Virus record (IMG/VR): IMGVR_UViG_3300046171_000069
Coordinates: 1 to 58,218 of that record
From: a virus
Reading direction: 5' to 3' (one strand)
DNA length: 58,218 nucleotides
The number at the start of each line of letters is the position of its first letter. Position 1 is the first letter of the stretch. Under the pieces are notes generated by a model. The model was not told the origin of the DNA and made no database searches. It saw nothing but the letters and a program-made list of their open reading frames with translations. Position numbers and translations under genes: made by a program. Below, in pieces: positions 15,681 to 26,204 of the stretch.

Positions 15681-18600
15681 ATGCTGAAAATTTCAGAGAT
15701 AGAACGTGCGCTAGAGAATGCGAAACGTCAAGGCAACGCAGAGGCTGTTCAAAAAATTACTGGGATTTTGAATCGTGTTCGTCCTAAAGTAGAGGCGCGT
15801 CCTTCGCGTGAAGAGCAAAAACGACAGTACCTAGACTCACTACGCGAATCAGATTTTCGAGTCGGAGACCCAAGCCTTGGTGCTAATATCGCAGGTGGTT
15901 TTGGCTCAGGCTTTGTCGGTATGGGAGAGATGGCGGCTCTTGGTGCCGCTACGCTTCTTGAGGAAGAAGACGAACTAGCCGCTCGCCAGAAGATTCAATC
16001 AGTAGCAGAAGCGCTACGTCCCGAACGAGGCGACCCCGATTCTATTTCGTATAAGCTAGCGTCCGGCCTTGGCTCTATCGCAGGTATTGCTAGTCCCGCA
16101 CTCCTTGCCGCCGCCGCGCCTATTTCAGCCCCTGCCGCTGGTGCAATCGGCATAGGTGGTGCCGCCACGTTAGGTATTGGTGCTGGTGCTGGTGAAGCAA
16201 GTGAGCGTGCTCGTGCCGCTGGTGCTACCGAAGAAGAACGTGGTACAGCCTCTCTACGCGGTGCCGCCATAGGATCTTTAGAGGTAGTTCCCCTCACTCG
16301 AATTTTTAGACGTTTACCTAAACTTCGTGAGTTGTTTGAGAAAGGCGGAGAAGAAGTTAAACAAGAGGTAAAAGGTTTACGAAAACTTTTCCAAGAGCCA
16401 CAAACAGCTTTGGGTAGGACGGGCAGGACAGGACTCGGAGAAGGCGCACAAGAAGCCGCCGCAGGTATTCTTCAGAACCTTAACGAACGCGGATACAACG
16501 TTGAACGTGAGCTTGTTGACGCAGGCGTTCTTGAAGAAGGTGCAATCGGCGCTGGTTCAGGTGCGATATTACAGGCCATTGTCGAAGCCTTTACGCGTGG
16601 CAAACCTCGTGGAGCACCAAGAACTGAAGAGGCACCCGCTACTGAAGAAGAGATTGTAGAAGAAGAACAGCTACTGGGCTTACCTGCACCTGTTGATCCT
16701 GACGAATTAATACAAGTGCGTATGCCAGATGGTAGTACGCAAGAAGTTCCGGCACGGATAGTAGAAGAAGCTAGACGTAAAGAACGTGAAGCACGAGAGA
16801 CCGCTACACAACGAGAACAAGAAAGAAGGCAAGAAGCCATAAAAGACGAAGAGCGTAGAGGTTCTACGCGGGTGCCTACTGAGTTAATCGACGACAGACT
16901 AACCGCTGATATGTCGCCAGAAGAACGTGCACGTGTTAGAGCACAAGACGAACAAATCGACGCGTTTACAGCCGAACGACAAGCTGAACAGTCGAAAGTA
17001 GATCGTAAAGAACGTCAAGAGAAAAGAGCGGCAAGAAAGCTAGGTTTACGCGGTGATCGGATAGAAGACCAACCTGTACTGCCCGGTTTTGAGCAGGATA
17101 CTGAAGTACAGCGTGAGATGTTTGGGACTCGTAGAGTTGCTGGTAAAGATGTTCCTACAATCAAACGTCAGAAAGTAACGCCTGAATCAGAGCGGCTTAT
17201 GCGTAAGCCTACTCCTGCTCCAGAACAACAAGAGATGCGGCTCGAACAACCCCGTGCAGAACGAAGGCAGATAGAACAGCCCTTAATAGGACCAAAGGGC
17301 GGCATTCCAAGACGCCAAAAGGCTCCTTTTAAATCTGCTACACGAGAACCTAAGCCTACACCAGACATCATTACGGAAGAGCGCCTAAACGAACTAGGTG
17401 TTAATCGCTCATCACCTTTACGTAACCCTAAGTCCGGCATTATTGGTAAAGATTTAAATGATCCAGCCATTCGACGACGCCTTACTAAGTTTTCTCAAAG
17501 CACAAAACTCGGCAGTAAAAAATCTCGTGCAAATGTGGCACGATTACTGGAGGGGATATCGGAGAAGCAAGGTGATCTATTTACGGAAACGACACAGGGA
17601 CGCGGATCAGCCACTGCGACAGGAGTTCGAAATGCAGGGATTACAGAATCTGAGCAAGTTTCAAGTAGAGCTAGCGTTCCAAGTGCTGTACCAACTGTGG
17701 GGACAGAACCAAGAGTACCTTCTGATGGAACAGGTACCGAAGCCGTTGTTGCACCTGAAGCCGGAGGAGTGGATGACACTGGAGGACGCGTTGGAGAGCC
17801 TGTACGAGGAACGGATACTGAATCCGCTTCACTAGAAACTAAAACTACTACGGTTTCGGGGCAGGCAAAGAAAGCTACTACAGGTAAACAAGTTACACAG
17901 AAAACTACAACATCTGTTACCCCGGCAAAGAAGGAAAGAAAGTCAAGAACTACTAAAGGCGTAGTGAAGCGTGGAGTGTTGTCACGACCTAAGCTCTTTG
18001 AGGTTCCGACTGACAAAGATCCTGTATCAGATGCTGACGTTGATGCAGTTGAAGCTCGTTTAGAAGAAGCAGTTTCCCGAGATGAATCTAGATCTAAAAC
18101 AGATGAGAGATCGGCACTTGAAGCCTACTTCGGTAGAGACGAACGTGTTATCGATGCTTTGGATAGAGCTATTCATGACGTTGTGGATGAAAGCCCAAGA
18201 TTTACAGAGCAAAAAGGCACGAGCGCAGAAACAAAGGCGTACTTCGCGCAATCGGGTAGAGAAAACGCTAAGAAAGTTTTGGCGTGGGCTAAGAAGAATC
18301 TATCTGAAGAAACTAATGCGTGGATAAAAGAACGCACTAAGCAGAAGAAAAAGGCGCTTAGTCGAGTCAGCCAAAGAACTGTAGACGTAAAGAAGTCCGA
18401 AGAAAGAAAAGCTAGAAACCCTTCAGAGATGGAGGCACAAGCTAAGGTAGCGACACAAAGAGTAACGGAGCAGTACACTAACGAGCAGGCTTACGCAGAG
18501 CAAGAAGACGCACGTCAACAACGCGACCTCGATGCCGAAGTACAAGCAATCGAAGAATTCTTTAACGAAATACCCTACGAACTACGTACAGGTGATGTTG

Positions 18601-21600
18601 TACTTGGTAACACGTTACACCCAACCACTGCGGCTCTTTTACGCGAAGGTGAACTAACTGAAGCATTAAAAGTATTAGCGAGCCTTACACCTAATAAGGA
18701 TCTTGCGCGGATTGCCAATGCCTTCGCTGACAAGCTAGGCAAAACAAAGGTTAAGTTGTTCTCGTCTAAGGCTAAGGATAGTGTTGCCGGGTCGTTTGAC
18801 CCTAAGACGAACACGATTAATTTAAATACCGCTGACGGGATAAGCCAGCATACGTTAATGCACGAGGTAGGCCATGCGCTAACTTCGGCAACGTTGGCCA
18901 ACAAGTCACACCCCGTAACAAAACAACTCACTAGTCTTTATAACGACGTTAAAGACAAGTTCGGCACTGCGTATGGCGCTAAAAATCTAGATGAGTTTGT
19001 TTCTGAAGCACAATCTAACGAACGTTTCCGTGCAGAACTCGCTGGGATTAACCCTGACGGATCAAATATTAACGCGCTCCAACGCTTTCTAAACATAGTT
19101 GGGAACTTATTCCGGCAAGTAGTGGGTAAAAAACGTAAAGACATTGAGTCCGCTATGACTCAGGCTGACGCGCTAATTAATGAAATCCTCGCTCCTGCAC
19201 CCGAGTATCGAGACGCGAACGCCCTCGCTATGGAAAGCACTTATGCTGGGGTGAAACAAGTAGCGGATAAAATCGATGCGTTACAAAAAACAGTAGGAAA
19301 GCCCTTAACCAAAAAGGGTCGAGCAGAATTCGGGCAGTTGGGCAAAGAAACAATAGATTCTCTTGGAGAGAAATACGGCGATTTGGCTCTTAAGTTCTTA
19401 GATATGAACGCTTATATAGACGTCGCAAGAGCAACTAACGCTAAACTCGGTACGGTAGCTCAAAAAGCTCTTGTCGCAATGGAAAGAATGCGGGGTGCGT
19501 CAGCACAAAGAGATGACGCTACTTACAAGGCTATACAACCTATGGAGCGATGGTTTGACAGCACAACTCCAGAGCAGACAAAGCTGTTTAACGATATTAT
19601 TTATAACCGTGAGTACGGCTCTACCATCTTCCAAGTGGACCCCACGTTAACTCGTGCACAGGCCGAGAAGAAGTACAAAGGTAAGCCAGTAGACGGTAAT
19701 GATCTATGGGCTATCTGGCAAGAAAACCAGAAGCAGTGGAAGAAATTAGAGCCTGAAGGTAAAACAGTCTACAAAGACATGCAGGCGTTTTACCGTAAGC
19801 AATTTGAAGAACTAAAAGAAGTTATATTTAGCCGCATCGAAACGATGGCTGATGGCGATACTCAGACCATTGCAAAGCTAAAAACTGAGTTTGAAAAGAA
19901 GTTGTTTGATCGAAAAGGTATGGATGTCTACTTCCCGCTAGTTCGTGAAGGCAGATACAAAATAGGTTTCCGGTACAAGCCCGGAAAAACACCTAAAGGT
20001 CAAGATAATTTTGTGTTCGAGATGCACCAGAACCGGAAGGACTGGTTAGCGCAACTTCGTGAGATTGAAAGTAATCCTGATATGGAGTTAGTGCGTTCTT
20101 CTGATAATGAATCGTTTGTGGATTATGCGAAACAAGCACCTTCGTCTTCGTTCGTAAACCAGACATTAAAGATGATGCAGGCGAAAAAAGTAGACGGTGA
20201 AGTTCAAGAAGCATTTATGCGGATGGTGGTTTCTACGTTACCAGAATCTTCGTTAGCTCGTTCACTACAAAGTCGAAAAAATACAGCCGGTCACGAGACT
20301 GATGCGCTCTACGCAATAAAGACTAAAGGATACGACCTTGGACGTCAGATAGAAAAACTAAAATTCTCAGGAAGTATGCAGAATATTCTATCTGATTTAG
20401 AAAAGGTATCACGGACAGAATCCGAAAAGTTTAAGCCAGAAGAGCAATGGAAACTCGAACAGTCCATAAAAGACTTACAGAGTCGAATGAATTTTGCTGT
20501 AAGCGGAGCTAAGTACAAAGAAGTAGAAGGAGTTGTACGAGTAGCTAACCAAATGGCGTTTGTAGGGACTATTGGTTTCAACACAGCGTCCGCTATGGTG
20601 CAAACAGCGCAGATACCTATGGTTGTCATGCCTATGATGATGGCTAAGTATGGAGTAAAACCGACACTACAAGCTATGTATCGCGCGATGCGACTAGTCA
20701 TGAGTGCACGTAACCATCGTCCAGAACTAGATAACTTATCCGCAGTAAAGGGTAAGCGGCTCGCACAAAAAGCCACCGACGCCGCAGGTAAATTCTCTCC
20801 TGCGTACGGCCTAGATGCGTATTACAAACAGGATGGTGACAAGTTTGTCGTTAGAGATGATATCGATCTTAGCAAAGCTGAAAGAAAAGAACTTGAAGAG
20901 CTTGCGCCTTTAGTAAAACAAGCATCGGACCGTGGACACTTAAACCGTTCTTTCATGGCTGATGCAGTCGGTTTGCTAGAAGGAGGTAGAGCAAAACGTG
21001 ACGACGGAATGGGGTCAAAACTTTTATCTGGTTTAGACACCGGTACAGCTATATCTGCCATGATGTTTAACCAAGCAGAACGTTTCAACAGACAAGTCTC
21101 TATGGTGCTGGCTTATGATTTAGCTAAACAAGAAGCGAAAAAGAAAGGCGAGACTATTAGCGAAGACGTTTTAATAGAAGAAGCGTTTAGAGAAACACAC
21201 CGGTTAAATGGCGGCTCGACATTAGAAACAGCGCCCCCAGTAGTTCGAGAGAACGTAGGCCGCGTGGCGGGTATGTATAAGTCCTATGGTATGCGGATGT
21301 ATACCACCATGTTTAGCGTAGGCGCTAATGCGTTAGGTGTGTACGACAAGATGCTAAAAGAGCAAGGTCTGTCTGATGCAGAGATAAAAGAACGTGTGTC
21401 AGTCGCACGTAAACAAGCCTTCGGCATCCTTGGTTCTTCGATATTCTTCTCGGGTATACACGGCGTCCCTATTTACGGCGCTATACAATTAGTATATGAC
21501 CTGTTTGCAGGGGATGAGGACGACGACTTTAACTCTGTGGTACGAGACTATGTAGGTGAAGGTTGGTACAAAGGCGCGGTTAACAAGATACTCTCCGAAG

Positions 21601-22271
21601 CTGGTGTAGGTATAGACGTCGCTTCTCGGGTGCGTTTGACCGGACTGATCATTCAGACAAACCGCTATCAAACTGACCCTTCAGCAGAAGAGTTTATTGG
21701 TTACTACCTTGGTGGTCCGGCGCTTAGTGTCGGTAAACGTCTTGGGCGCGGATTCTCTGATTTATATGATGGTGAGTTCCAACGAGGCGTCGAAAACCTC
21801 CTACCTGTCGGTATTTCTAATGCTTATAAAGTGCTCGGTCGTTATCAGCAGGATGGCGGCATCTACTCGCGTCGCGGAGACCCTATCTACGATGATATTA
21901 CTGGCGGAGAAATGGTAGGACAGTTCTTTGGATTTGCGCCGTCAGAATACACGCGGATTCAAGAGAACAACCAACGAGTTAAGAAAATTGACATAGCCTT
22001 ATCTCGAAAAGCATCTGAACTTCGCAAGCAATACTATCTTGCTACTCGCCAGAATGATTACGAGAAAGCTCGTGAAGTACTGAAAGAGATAAACAAGTAC
22101 AACCGTAATCACCCCAGCTTTGCGATCACACAGGATTCTATTGACCGGTCGATGAAGCAACACATGAAAACATCTACTGAGATGTACAACGGCGTAACGC
22201 TATCTCCAGCGATGCGTAGGATACTAGACGATCAGTTAGAAGCAGAGCGCAACGGTTTCATAGCCCCTTAA
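15681..22271 (+). CDS. Giant polyvalent internal virion protein with HEVGH metallopeptidase motif
   Basis: At 2,196 residues this is the largest complete reading frame in the window. An N-terminal Ala/Gly-rich hydrophobic segment lies at about residues 125-165. A long charged, low-complexity region follows. Residues 1061-1065 are HEVGH within LMHEVGHALTSA, the zinc-binding core of a gluzincin-type peptidase. The C-terminal third is helical (MVVMPMMMAKYGVKPTLQAM, GMYKSYGMRMYTTM) and resembles the large polyvalent protein-associated domain family seen at the end of phage giant proteins. I infer an ejected internal protein that may cut peptidoglycan cross-links or host proteins on entry. It ends the late transcript, followed by a terminator. 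Confidence 0.75.
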   Translation: MLKISEIERALENAKRQGNAEAVQKITGILNRVRPKVEARPSREEQKRQYLDSLRESDFRVGDPSLGANIAGGFGSGFVGMGEMAALGAATLLEEEDELAARQKIQSVAEALRPERGDPDSISYKLASGLGSIAGIASPALLAAAAPISAPAAGAIGIGGAATLGIGAGAGEASERARAAGATEEERGTASLRGAAIGSLEVVPLTRIFRRLPKLRELFEKGGEEVKQEVKGLRKLFQEPQTALGRTGRTGLGEGAQEAAAGILQNLNERGYNVERELVDAGVLEEGAIGAGSGAILQAIVEAFTRGKPRGAPRTEEAPATEEEIVEEEQLLGLPAPVDPDELIQVRMPDGSTQEVPARIVEEARRKEREARETATQREQERRQEAIKDEERRGSTRVPTELIDDRLTADMSPEERARVRAQDEQIDAFTAERQAEQSKVDRKERQEKRAARKLGLRGDRIEDQPVLPGFEQDTEVQREMFGTRRVAGKDVPTIKRQKVTPESERLMRKPTPAPEQQEMRLEQPRAERRQIEQPLIGPKGGIPRRQKAPFKSATREPKPTPDIITEERLNELGVNRSSPLRNPKSGIIGKDLNDPAIRRRLTKFSQSTKLGSKKSRANVARLLEGISEKQGDLFTETTQGRGSATATGVRNAGITESEQVSSRASVPSAVPTVGTEPRVPSDGTGTEAVVAPEAGGVDDTGGRVGEPVRGTDTESASLETKTTTVSGQAKKATTGKQVTQKTTTSVTPAKKERKSRTTKGVVKRGVLSRPKLFEVPTDKDPVSDADVDAVEARLEEAVSRDESRSKTDERSALEAYFGRDERVIDALDRAIHDVVDESPRFTEQKGTSAETKAYFAQSGRENAKKVLAWAKKNLSEETNAWIKERTKQKKKALSRVSQRTVDVKKSEERKARNPSEMEAQAKVATQRVTEQYTNEQAYAEQEDARQQRDLDAEVQAIEEFFNEIPYELRTGDVVLGNTLHPTTAALLREGELTEALKVLASLTPNKDLARIANAFADKLGKTKVKLFSSKAKDSVAGSFDPKTNTINLNTADGISQHTLMHEVGHALTSATLANKSHPVTKQLTSLYNDVKDKFGTAYGAKNLDEFVSEAQSNERFRAELAGINPDGSNINALQRFLNIVGNLFRQVVGKKRKDIESAMTQADALINEILAPAPEYRDANALAMESTYAGVKQVADKIDALQKTVGKPLTKKGRAEFGQLGKETIDSLGEKYGDLALKFLDMNAYIDVARATNAKLGTVAQKALVAMERMRGASAQRDDATYKAIQPMERWFDSTTPEQTKLFNDIIYNREYGSTIFQVDPTLTRAQAEKKYKGKPVDGNDLWAIWQENQKQWKKLEPEGKTVYKDMQAFYRKQFEELKEVIFSRIETMADGDTQTIAKLKTEFEKKLFDRKGMDVYFPLVREGRYKIGFRYKPGKTPKGQDNFVFEMHQNRKDWLAQLREIESNPDMELVRSSDNESFVDYAKQAPSSSFVNQTLKMMQAKKVDGEVQEAFMRMVVSTLPESSLARSLQSRKNTAGHETDALYAIKTKGYDLGRQIEKLKFSGSMQNILSDLEKVSRTESEKFKPEEQWKLEQSIKDLQSRMNFAVSGAKYKEVEGVVRVANQMAFVGTIGFNTASAMVQTAQIPMVVMPMMMAKYGVKPTLQAMYRAMRLVMSARNHRPELDNLSAVKGKRLAQKATDAAGKFSPAYGLDAYYKQDGDKFVVRDDIDLSKAERKELEELAPLVKQASDRGHLNRSFMADAVGLLEGGRAKRDDGMGSKLLSGLDTGTAISAMMFNQAERFNRQVSMVLAYDLAKQEAKKKGETISEDVLIEEAFRETHRLNGGSTLETAPPVVRENVGRVAGMYKSYGMRMYTTMFSVGANALGVYDKMLKEQGLSDAEIKERVSVARKQAFGILGSSIFFSGIHGVPIYGAIQLVYDLFAGDEDDDFNSVVRDYVGEGWYKGAVNKILSEAGVGIDVASRVRLTGLIIQTNRYQTDPSAEEFIGYYLGGPALSVGKRLGRGFSDLYDGEFQRGVENLLPVGISNAYKVLGRYQQDGGIYSRRGDPIYDDITGGEMVGQFFGFAPSEYTRIQENNQRVKKIDIALSRKASELRKQYYLATRQNDYEKAREVLKEINKYNRNHPSFAITQDSIDRSMKQHMKTSTEMYNGVTLSPAMRRILDDQLEAERNGFIAP

Positions 22272-22310
22272 CGAAAAAACCCCCTTCGGGGGACCAAAGG
22301 GGGAATACTT
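22272..22310. terminator. Bidirectional terminator between converging modules
   Basis: A CCCCC-TTC-GGGGG hairpin at 22280-22292 is flanked by six A on the left (a U-run for minus-strand transcripts) and followed by a second G5 run and a T-rich stretch on the right. It lies between the stop of the giant late gene and the end of the minus-strand block. The rest of the gap to 22381 holds no gene I can support. Confidence 0.8.
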
Positions 22311-22381
22311 TTCTTACAAAGGAGAACATATCAACAAACTACGTTTGTAGGAGCAACACGTAATTTGTCCCGATCAACATA

Positions 22382-22603
22382 TCACATTTTACGCCAAAAA
22401 CGTACCCCTAAGCACCCATTCTCAATCCTTACTCGACTAGTTATCTCCCAGCCTTTCTCGGTGCATATACGATTCACTTCTTTTATAGCGTCCTCGGTAT
22501 TGATACACGGGATGAATATAGAGGTACCGATACTCATGTTGTCCCAGTTGACTTCAATCCGTACCCCATCAGGTGCAAGATCATAAGTCCTCAAGATTTT
22601 CAT
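22382..22603 (-). CDS. Small conserved phage protein, last gene of the early block
   Basis: A protein of 73 residues starting MKILRTYDLAPDGVRIEV. I chose this ATG over one 18 bases upstream because that N-terminus matches small proteins I recall from alphaproteobacterial phages. It has an alpha/beta composition ending in LGVRFWRKM, without cysteines beyond the central IPCINTEDA and RICTEKG. It overlaps the end of the primase-helicase gene by about 23 bases. Function unknown. Confidence 0.65.
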   Translation of the reverse strand: MKILRTYDLAPDGVRIEVNWDNMSIGTSIFIPCINTEDAIKEVNRICTEKGWEITSRVRIENGCLGVRFWRKM

Positions 22604-25409
22604 CGTCGGGTTCCATGTCAAACTTCATAGCAATCACATCCGTAGGAGGTAGCTGTAGGTTGGTACCCTTTGTAAGCCGTACCTTCTTACGTTTGCCTTG
22701 GCACTTACTGATAATCTCGCTGACCAAGTGCGCGTAGTTTATTTGCAAATCACCACACCACTCCTTCAAAGGTTTAGGTTTAACATAAAACATCTTAGTG
22801 TCTGTTTCGTACCTAGCGATCAAACGTCCACGCGCAACCTGCTCGGGGATTACATGTTGGTCTAACCCGTTATCGTGTGTGCCTCGATTGTCCATCGTGC
22901 TTTTTATCTGAAGGATGTAGCTAATGTTTTCGCTAAAGAAGTCATCGAGAACATCGTAGACGCTACCTGCCATCTCATTCATGTTGCGCTTGTTTTGCGC
23001 GACTAGTTCAGTCACGGCCCACTTAAATACCTTCTGAACATCGAAGTCGTGCAGACCCGCTCGTTTAGCTATGAGCAAGCCGGATATGGTTGACGCTATA
23101 GTTGCTGACCAGAATCGGTTTTCGGACGTTAGCTCGGCCACCTTGTCTACGCGCTTCTGCACGTCTAGAACGATCTGACGGCACTCTGATAGGTTTTTAA
23201 GGATGTGCTGTATGTAAATCACCCCCGCGTGTCCATAGTTGTTCAGAAGGCTATTCTCGAAGGCGTCAGTGGTTTCCTTGTCTTTCACTGAGTCGAAGAT
23301 ACGTTCCACGCGACACTCAAGTACCCGCTGTGCCTCTGCTTTCGGCATAGCTTTCGCCATACTGATACGCTCTACAACGCTGGTGTTGGCGGTATACATC
23401 ATCAAGAGACTCCACCGGTCTCCACGGTAACGTTCTACGTTCGAGCTTTGAGACATACGCCCACGCTGTTGCCCACTCGTTCCTTGGTAAACAAGTTCTG
23501 ACATCTGCTTGGGAGCCATGTTTGTGATCTCGTCGATACCTGTCGGAAGACTGTGCATCAACTCTGCACGGTTCATCTTAAAGTTGTAGGTATCATCCTT
23601 CTGCAACACGAGCTGTTCTGGGTCGCCCCATATACCTGACGCGGCTAACAGTAGGGCGGTCTTACCGACACCGGAGTCTTTGTTATAGAAAGACACAGTG
23701 CCGCAGTTGGTATTCAGGAACTCCATCAACGGACTACCAAACCCCATGCCGAATGCAAACTGCTGAAGAACAAACCTATCTTCATTCCACAGTGACAGGT
23801 TTTCACGCCATGCCTCGTAGGTACCTTTAGGTTCAAAGGCTGGAAACAATCCTACTGTTTGGTTAGACGGCGGGTTGAACTCAACGCTATCAGCAGTGAC
23901 TTTTTGATTCCCAAGAATGAATCCACTCATGTCGTCAGTCCAACCAAACTGACGGTGCGCTTGATCTGCTGTGCTGGTAGCTTGCAACTCATCTACCCAA
24001 TGCAATGTATACGTCATTAGCTCATCCATTTTCTTCAAGGTAACGCCTCTCGAAGACAGCGCCTTACGGAATTCTTCTGTCGATGTGACAGCACTCATAG
24101 GCAAAGTGAACTCCCGCACACCGTCTCTCGGTAAGTGCAGACGCATAACTATCGCCTCGCCTACCTCGGGGTCGTGTACGCGTTTCACAACATACAAGTC
24201 GTTGTGGTACAGCCGCTTCTCTTCTACGTCACCTTCTTCATTAGTCGTCCTAATATATACCCCGCCGTTCACACCACGAACGTAAGGCGGAGGATACTTA
24301 GGTATCTCATAAGTTGTTTTAGGTTGGTTAGGTATCTCTAGTGCCGGGGCTTCAACATAAGTGCCGTCGTCCCCAACCTCGGCTTCTTTGAGCCGCCTAC
24401 CCAACACAATCGGCGATTTTACCTGCCCCCACTGCGGACAGTTCGGGCACACGTCAGGGTTAAACTCATCAAACTTCGCACACGTGTACGGACCTTTGAT
24501 TTGTCTGAGCTTATCCTGAGTATCTTCTGGCGTGTATTCGGGATGGTTTTTGGAGATGATGTGCATCGCCTTATCACTATCCGTACAGAACTTAGCGATA
24601 GATAACCCCGCTCGCCAGAGAGGTTCGCTTGTTTCTTCTTGGTGCCGGATGATGTTGTACAACTGCTCACAGCCATCACCACGTTGAGTCTTCACCAAGA
24701 TATCTTTAAACACATTTTCTTGATTACCCATCAGGTTGTGCATTGTTTGGCTCAACTCTTTGGGTATGTGTTTAGTCGGAACTGGTATCATTTCTCCGCC
24801 AAGCAATTCGGAGAATGTGTCAAAAACGACAGTCTCAAATCGCTCACCTAAGCCAAAAAAGCCTACGTCCGACGGAGGATTAGTCTTGTAGTTATGTGTG
24901 TCAGGAACTCTTAACACGCGTGCACCATCAGCGGTTACCGCAGGGTCAGCTAAGAAGTTCTGTTTTGCACACAAACGCTTCAGTCTTTCTGCTACGGGAA
25001 ACCAATCCTCATAGCACACCGGTTCCGATAGAAACCAATAGACGTGTACACCACGCCCCGAGTTAACCATCGTCGGTGTTGGTAGTTGGTTGGCACTACA
25101 AAACTTACGCAGTGCTTTGATTGCTTCTTCTTGCGAAGCAAAGTCTTTTGTCGGGCCACAATCGAGGTCAAGAAAGAACGACTGGAGATGTTTTACATTA
25201 TCAACTTTACGGGAGTTAGCTTCTTGGAACGTTGCTAGCCCGTAGTATACGTCGTACCCCTGCTGGTCAAACTGCGTTGCGGCTTCCACAACATCGTCGA
25301 TAGAGCTATAGAATTTTTGTGTCTTACGCTCGTCCGCCGATTTTGCCGCAAATATGCAATAGTGCCCCTCGCTACTAAGTACCCTCTCTAAAAATGTTTT
25401 CGTTTCCAT
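22581..25409 (-). CDS. Primase-helicase fusion: AEP/RepB-type primase plus DUF927-like helicase
   Basis: From METKTFLERV this is about 942 residues; the ATG was preferred over an upstream in-frame start. Residues about 76-185 carry archaeo-eukaryotic primase-type motifs: LDLD (80-83), SGRGVHVYW, and VLRVPDTHNYK. A Cys pair (CPNC) follows the primase part near residue 310. The C-terminal half has a Walker A SGVGKTALL (about 575) and GIDEITNM as a likely Walker B, in the style of DUF927/superfamily 3-like helicases. It would lay primers and unwind the phage genome. It is the second-last gene of the minus block. Confidence 0.8.
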   Translation of the reverse strand: METKTFLERVLSSEGHYCIFAAKSADERKTQKFYSSIDDVVEAATQFDQQGYDVYYGLATFQEANSRKVDNVKHLQSFFLDLDCGPTKDFASQEEAIKALRKFCSANQLPTPTMVNSGRGVHVYWFLSEPVCYEDWFPVAERLKRLCAKQNFLADPAVTADGARVLRVPDTHNYKTNPPSDVGFFGLGERFETVVFDTFSELLGGEMIPVPTKHIPKELSQTMHNLMGNQENVFKDILVKTQRGDGCEQLYNIIRHQEETSEPLWRAGLSIAKFCTDSDKAMHIISKNHPEYTPEDTQDKLRQIKGPYTCAKFDEFNPDVCPNCPQWGQVKSPIVLGRRLKEAEVGDDGTYVEAPALEIPNQPKTTYEIPKYPPPYVRGVNGGVYIRTTNEEGDVEEKRLYHNDLYVVKRVHDPEVGEAIVMRLHLPRDGVREFTLPMSAVTSTEEFRKALSSRGVTLKKMDELMTYTLHWVDELQATSTADQAHRQFGWTDDMSGFILGNQKVTADSVEFNPPSNQTVGLFPAFEPKGTYEAWRENLSLWNEDRFVLQQFAFGMGFGSPLMEFLNTNCGTVSFYNKDSGVGKTALLLAASGIWGDPEQLVLQKDDTYNFKMNRAELMHSLPTGIDEITNMAPKQMSELVYQGTSGQQRGRMSQSSNVERYRGDRWSLLMMYTANTSVVERISMAKAMPKAEAQRVLECRVERIFDSVKDKETTDAFENSLLNNYGHAGVIYIQHILKNLSECRQIVLDVQKRVDKVAELTSENRFWSATIASTISGLLIAKRAGLHDFDVQKVFKWAVTELVAQNKRNMNEMAGSVYDVLDDFFSENISYILQIKSTMDNRGTHDNGLDQHVIPEQVARGRLIARYETDTKMFYVKPKPLKEWCGDLQINYAHLVSEIISKCQGKRKKVRLTKGTNLQLPPTDVIAMKFDMEPDDENLEDL

Positions 25410-25498
25410 GTACCCACCCATTGCTTGCAACGTTACGGCAGAGACGTTTGTCCCCCGCCCTGCCGTAACGCGGTTCAATTACCATTGTGACGAGTAAC

Positions 25499-26203
25499 TT
25501 AGTCGTCCCAGTTGTCGATAATTGCACTGAGGTCTTCATTCTCTGCGGGTGCTGGAGCAGATTTCTTTACAACTTTGGTTGGCTCCTCGATGGCGGGTTC
25601 CGCTGGAGCAGGTTCATCAAACCCGTCCAAGTTATCAGCCTTCGGTGCTGGAGCACTTTGTGCAAACGGATTTGACTCGCTTACATCGAAACCATCCACA
25701 GCACTAAACGGTGATACAGATTGGCGTTCTGCTAGTTTTATTACCTGCACACCGCGCAGTCTTAAAGATACCCCTGCACCCATCGATGCGCTATAGGGAA
25801 CTCCAACAACAGCAATATTAATTACGCTGTCACTTGTTAACTGGAAGTCATCAGGTAACTTCTGCGTCTTGGCATCGTACTGTGCTGGCTTGTTGGTCTT
25901 CTCACCGTTGTACGCACCCTTGAGGCTGGCCTTGTACTGGAACATACCATCGTCCGTTTTCTTGAACGGGTTCTTGATATCAGGCCAATTAGACTTCTTA
26001 CGCTCGTTGTATAGCGCTTTCATGTAAGCGTATAGCGAACGTGCTGTGTCCTCATCAGTCTTGAACTGTAGTGTGTATTCGGCACCGTCATCCAGTGCAT
26101 CGCATGGCACCGATCTATTTTCGGTGTTATCGAAACGGTAGGGGCGATCAATCTTTGGATAGATTGCGACCGCGTTGGGTATTACATGTTGCTCAGTTGA
26201 CAT
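25499..26203 (-). CDS. Single-stranded DNA-binding protein, T7 gp2.5-like
   Basis: Start at MSTEQHVIP, preceded by AAGGAGACTGAT; about 234 residues. The N-terminal two thirds are beta-rich (OB-fold-like; YRFDNTENRSVPCD, INIAVVGVPYSASMGAGVSL). The C-terminal third is Pro/Ala-rich and disordered and ends in the acidic tail LSAIIDNWDD, which is typical of SSBs that recruit polymerase and helicase. Neighbours (primase-helicase, SNF2 helicase, polymerase) support the role. Confidence 0.75.
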   Translation of the reverse strand: MSTEQHVIPNAVAIYPKIDRPYRFDNTENRSVPCDALDDGAEYTLQFKTDEDTARSLYAYMKALYNERKKSNWPDIKNPFKKTDDGMFQYKASLKGAYNGEKTNKPAQYDAKTQKLPDDFQLTSDSVINIAVVGVPYSASMGAGVSLRLRGVQVIKLAERQSVSPFSAVDGFDVSESNPFAQSAPAPKADNLDGFDEPAPAEPAIEEPTKVVKKSAPAPAENEDLSAIIDNWDD

Positions 26204-26204
26204 A

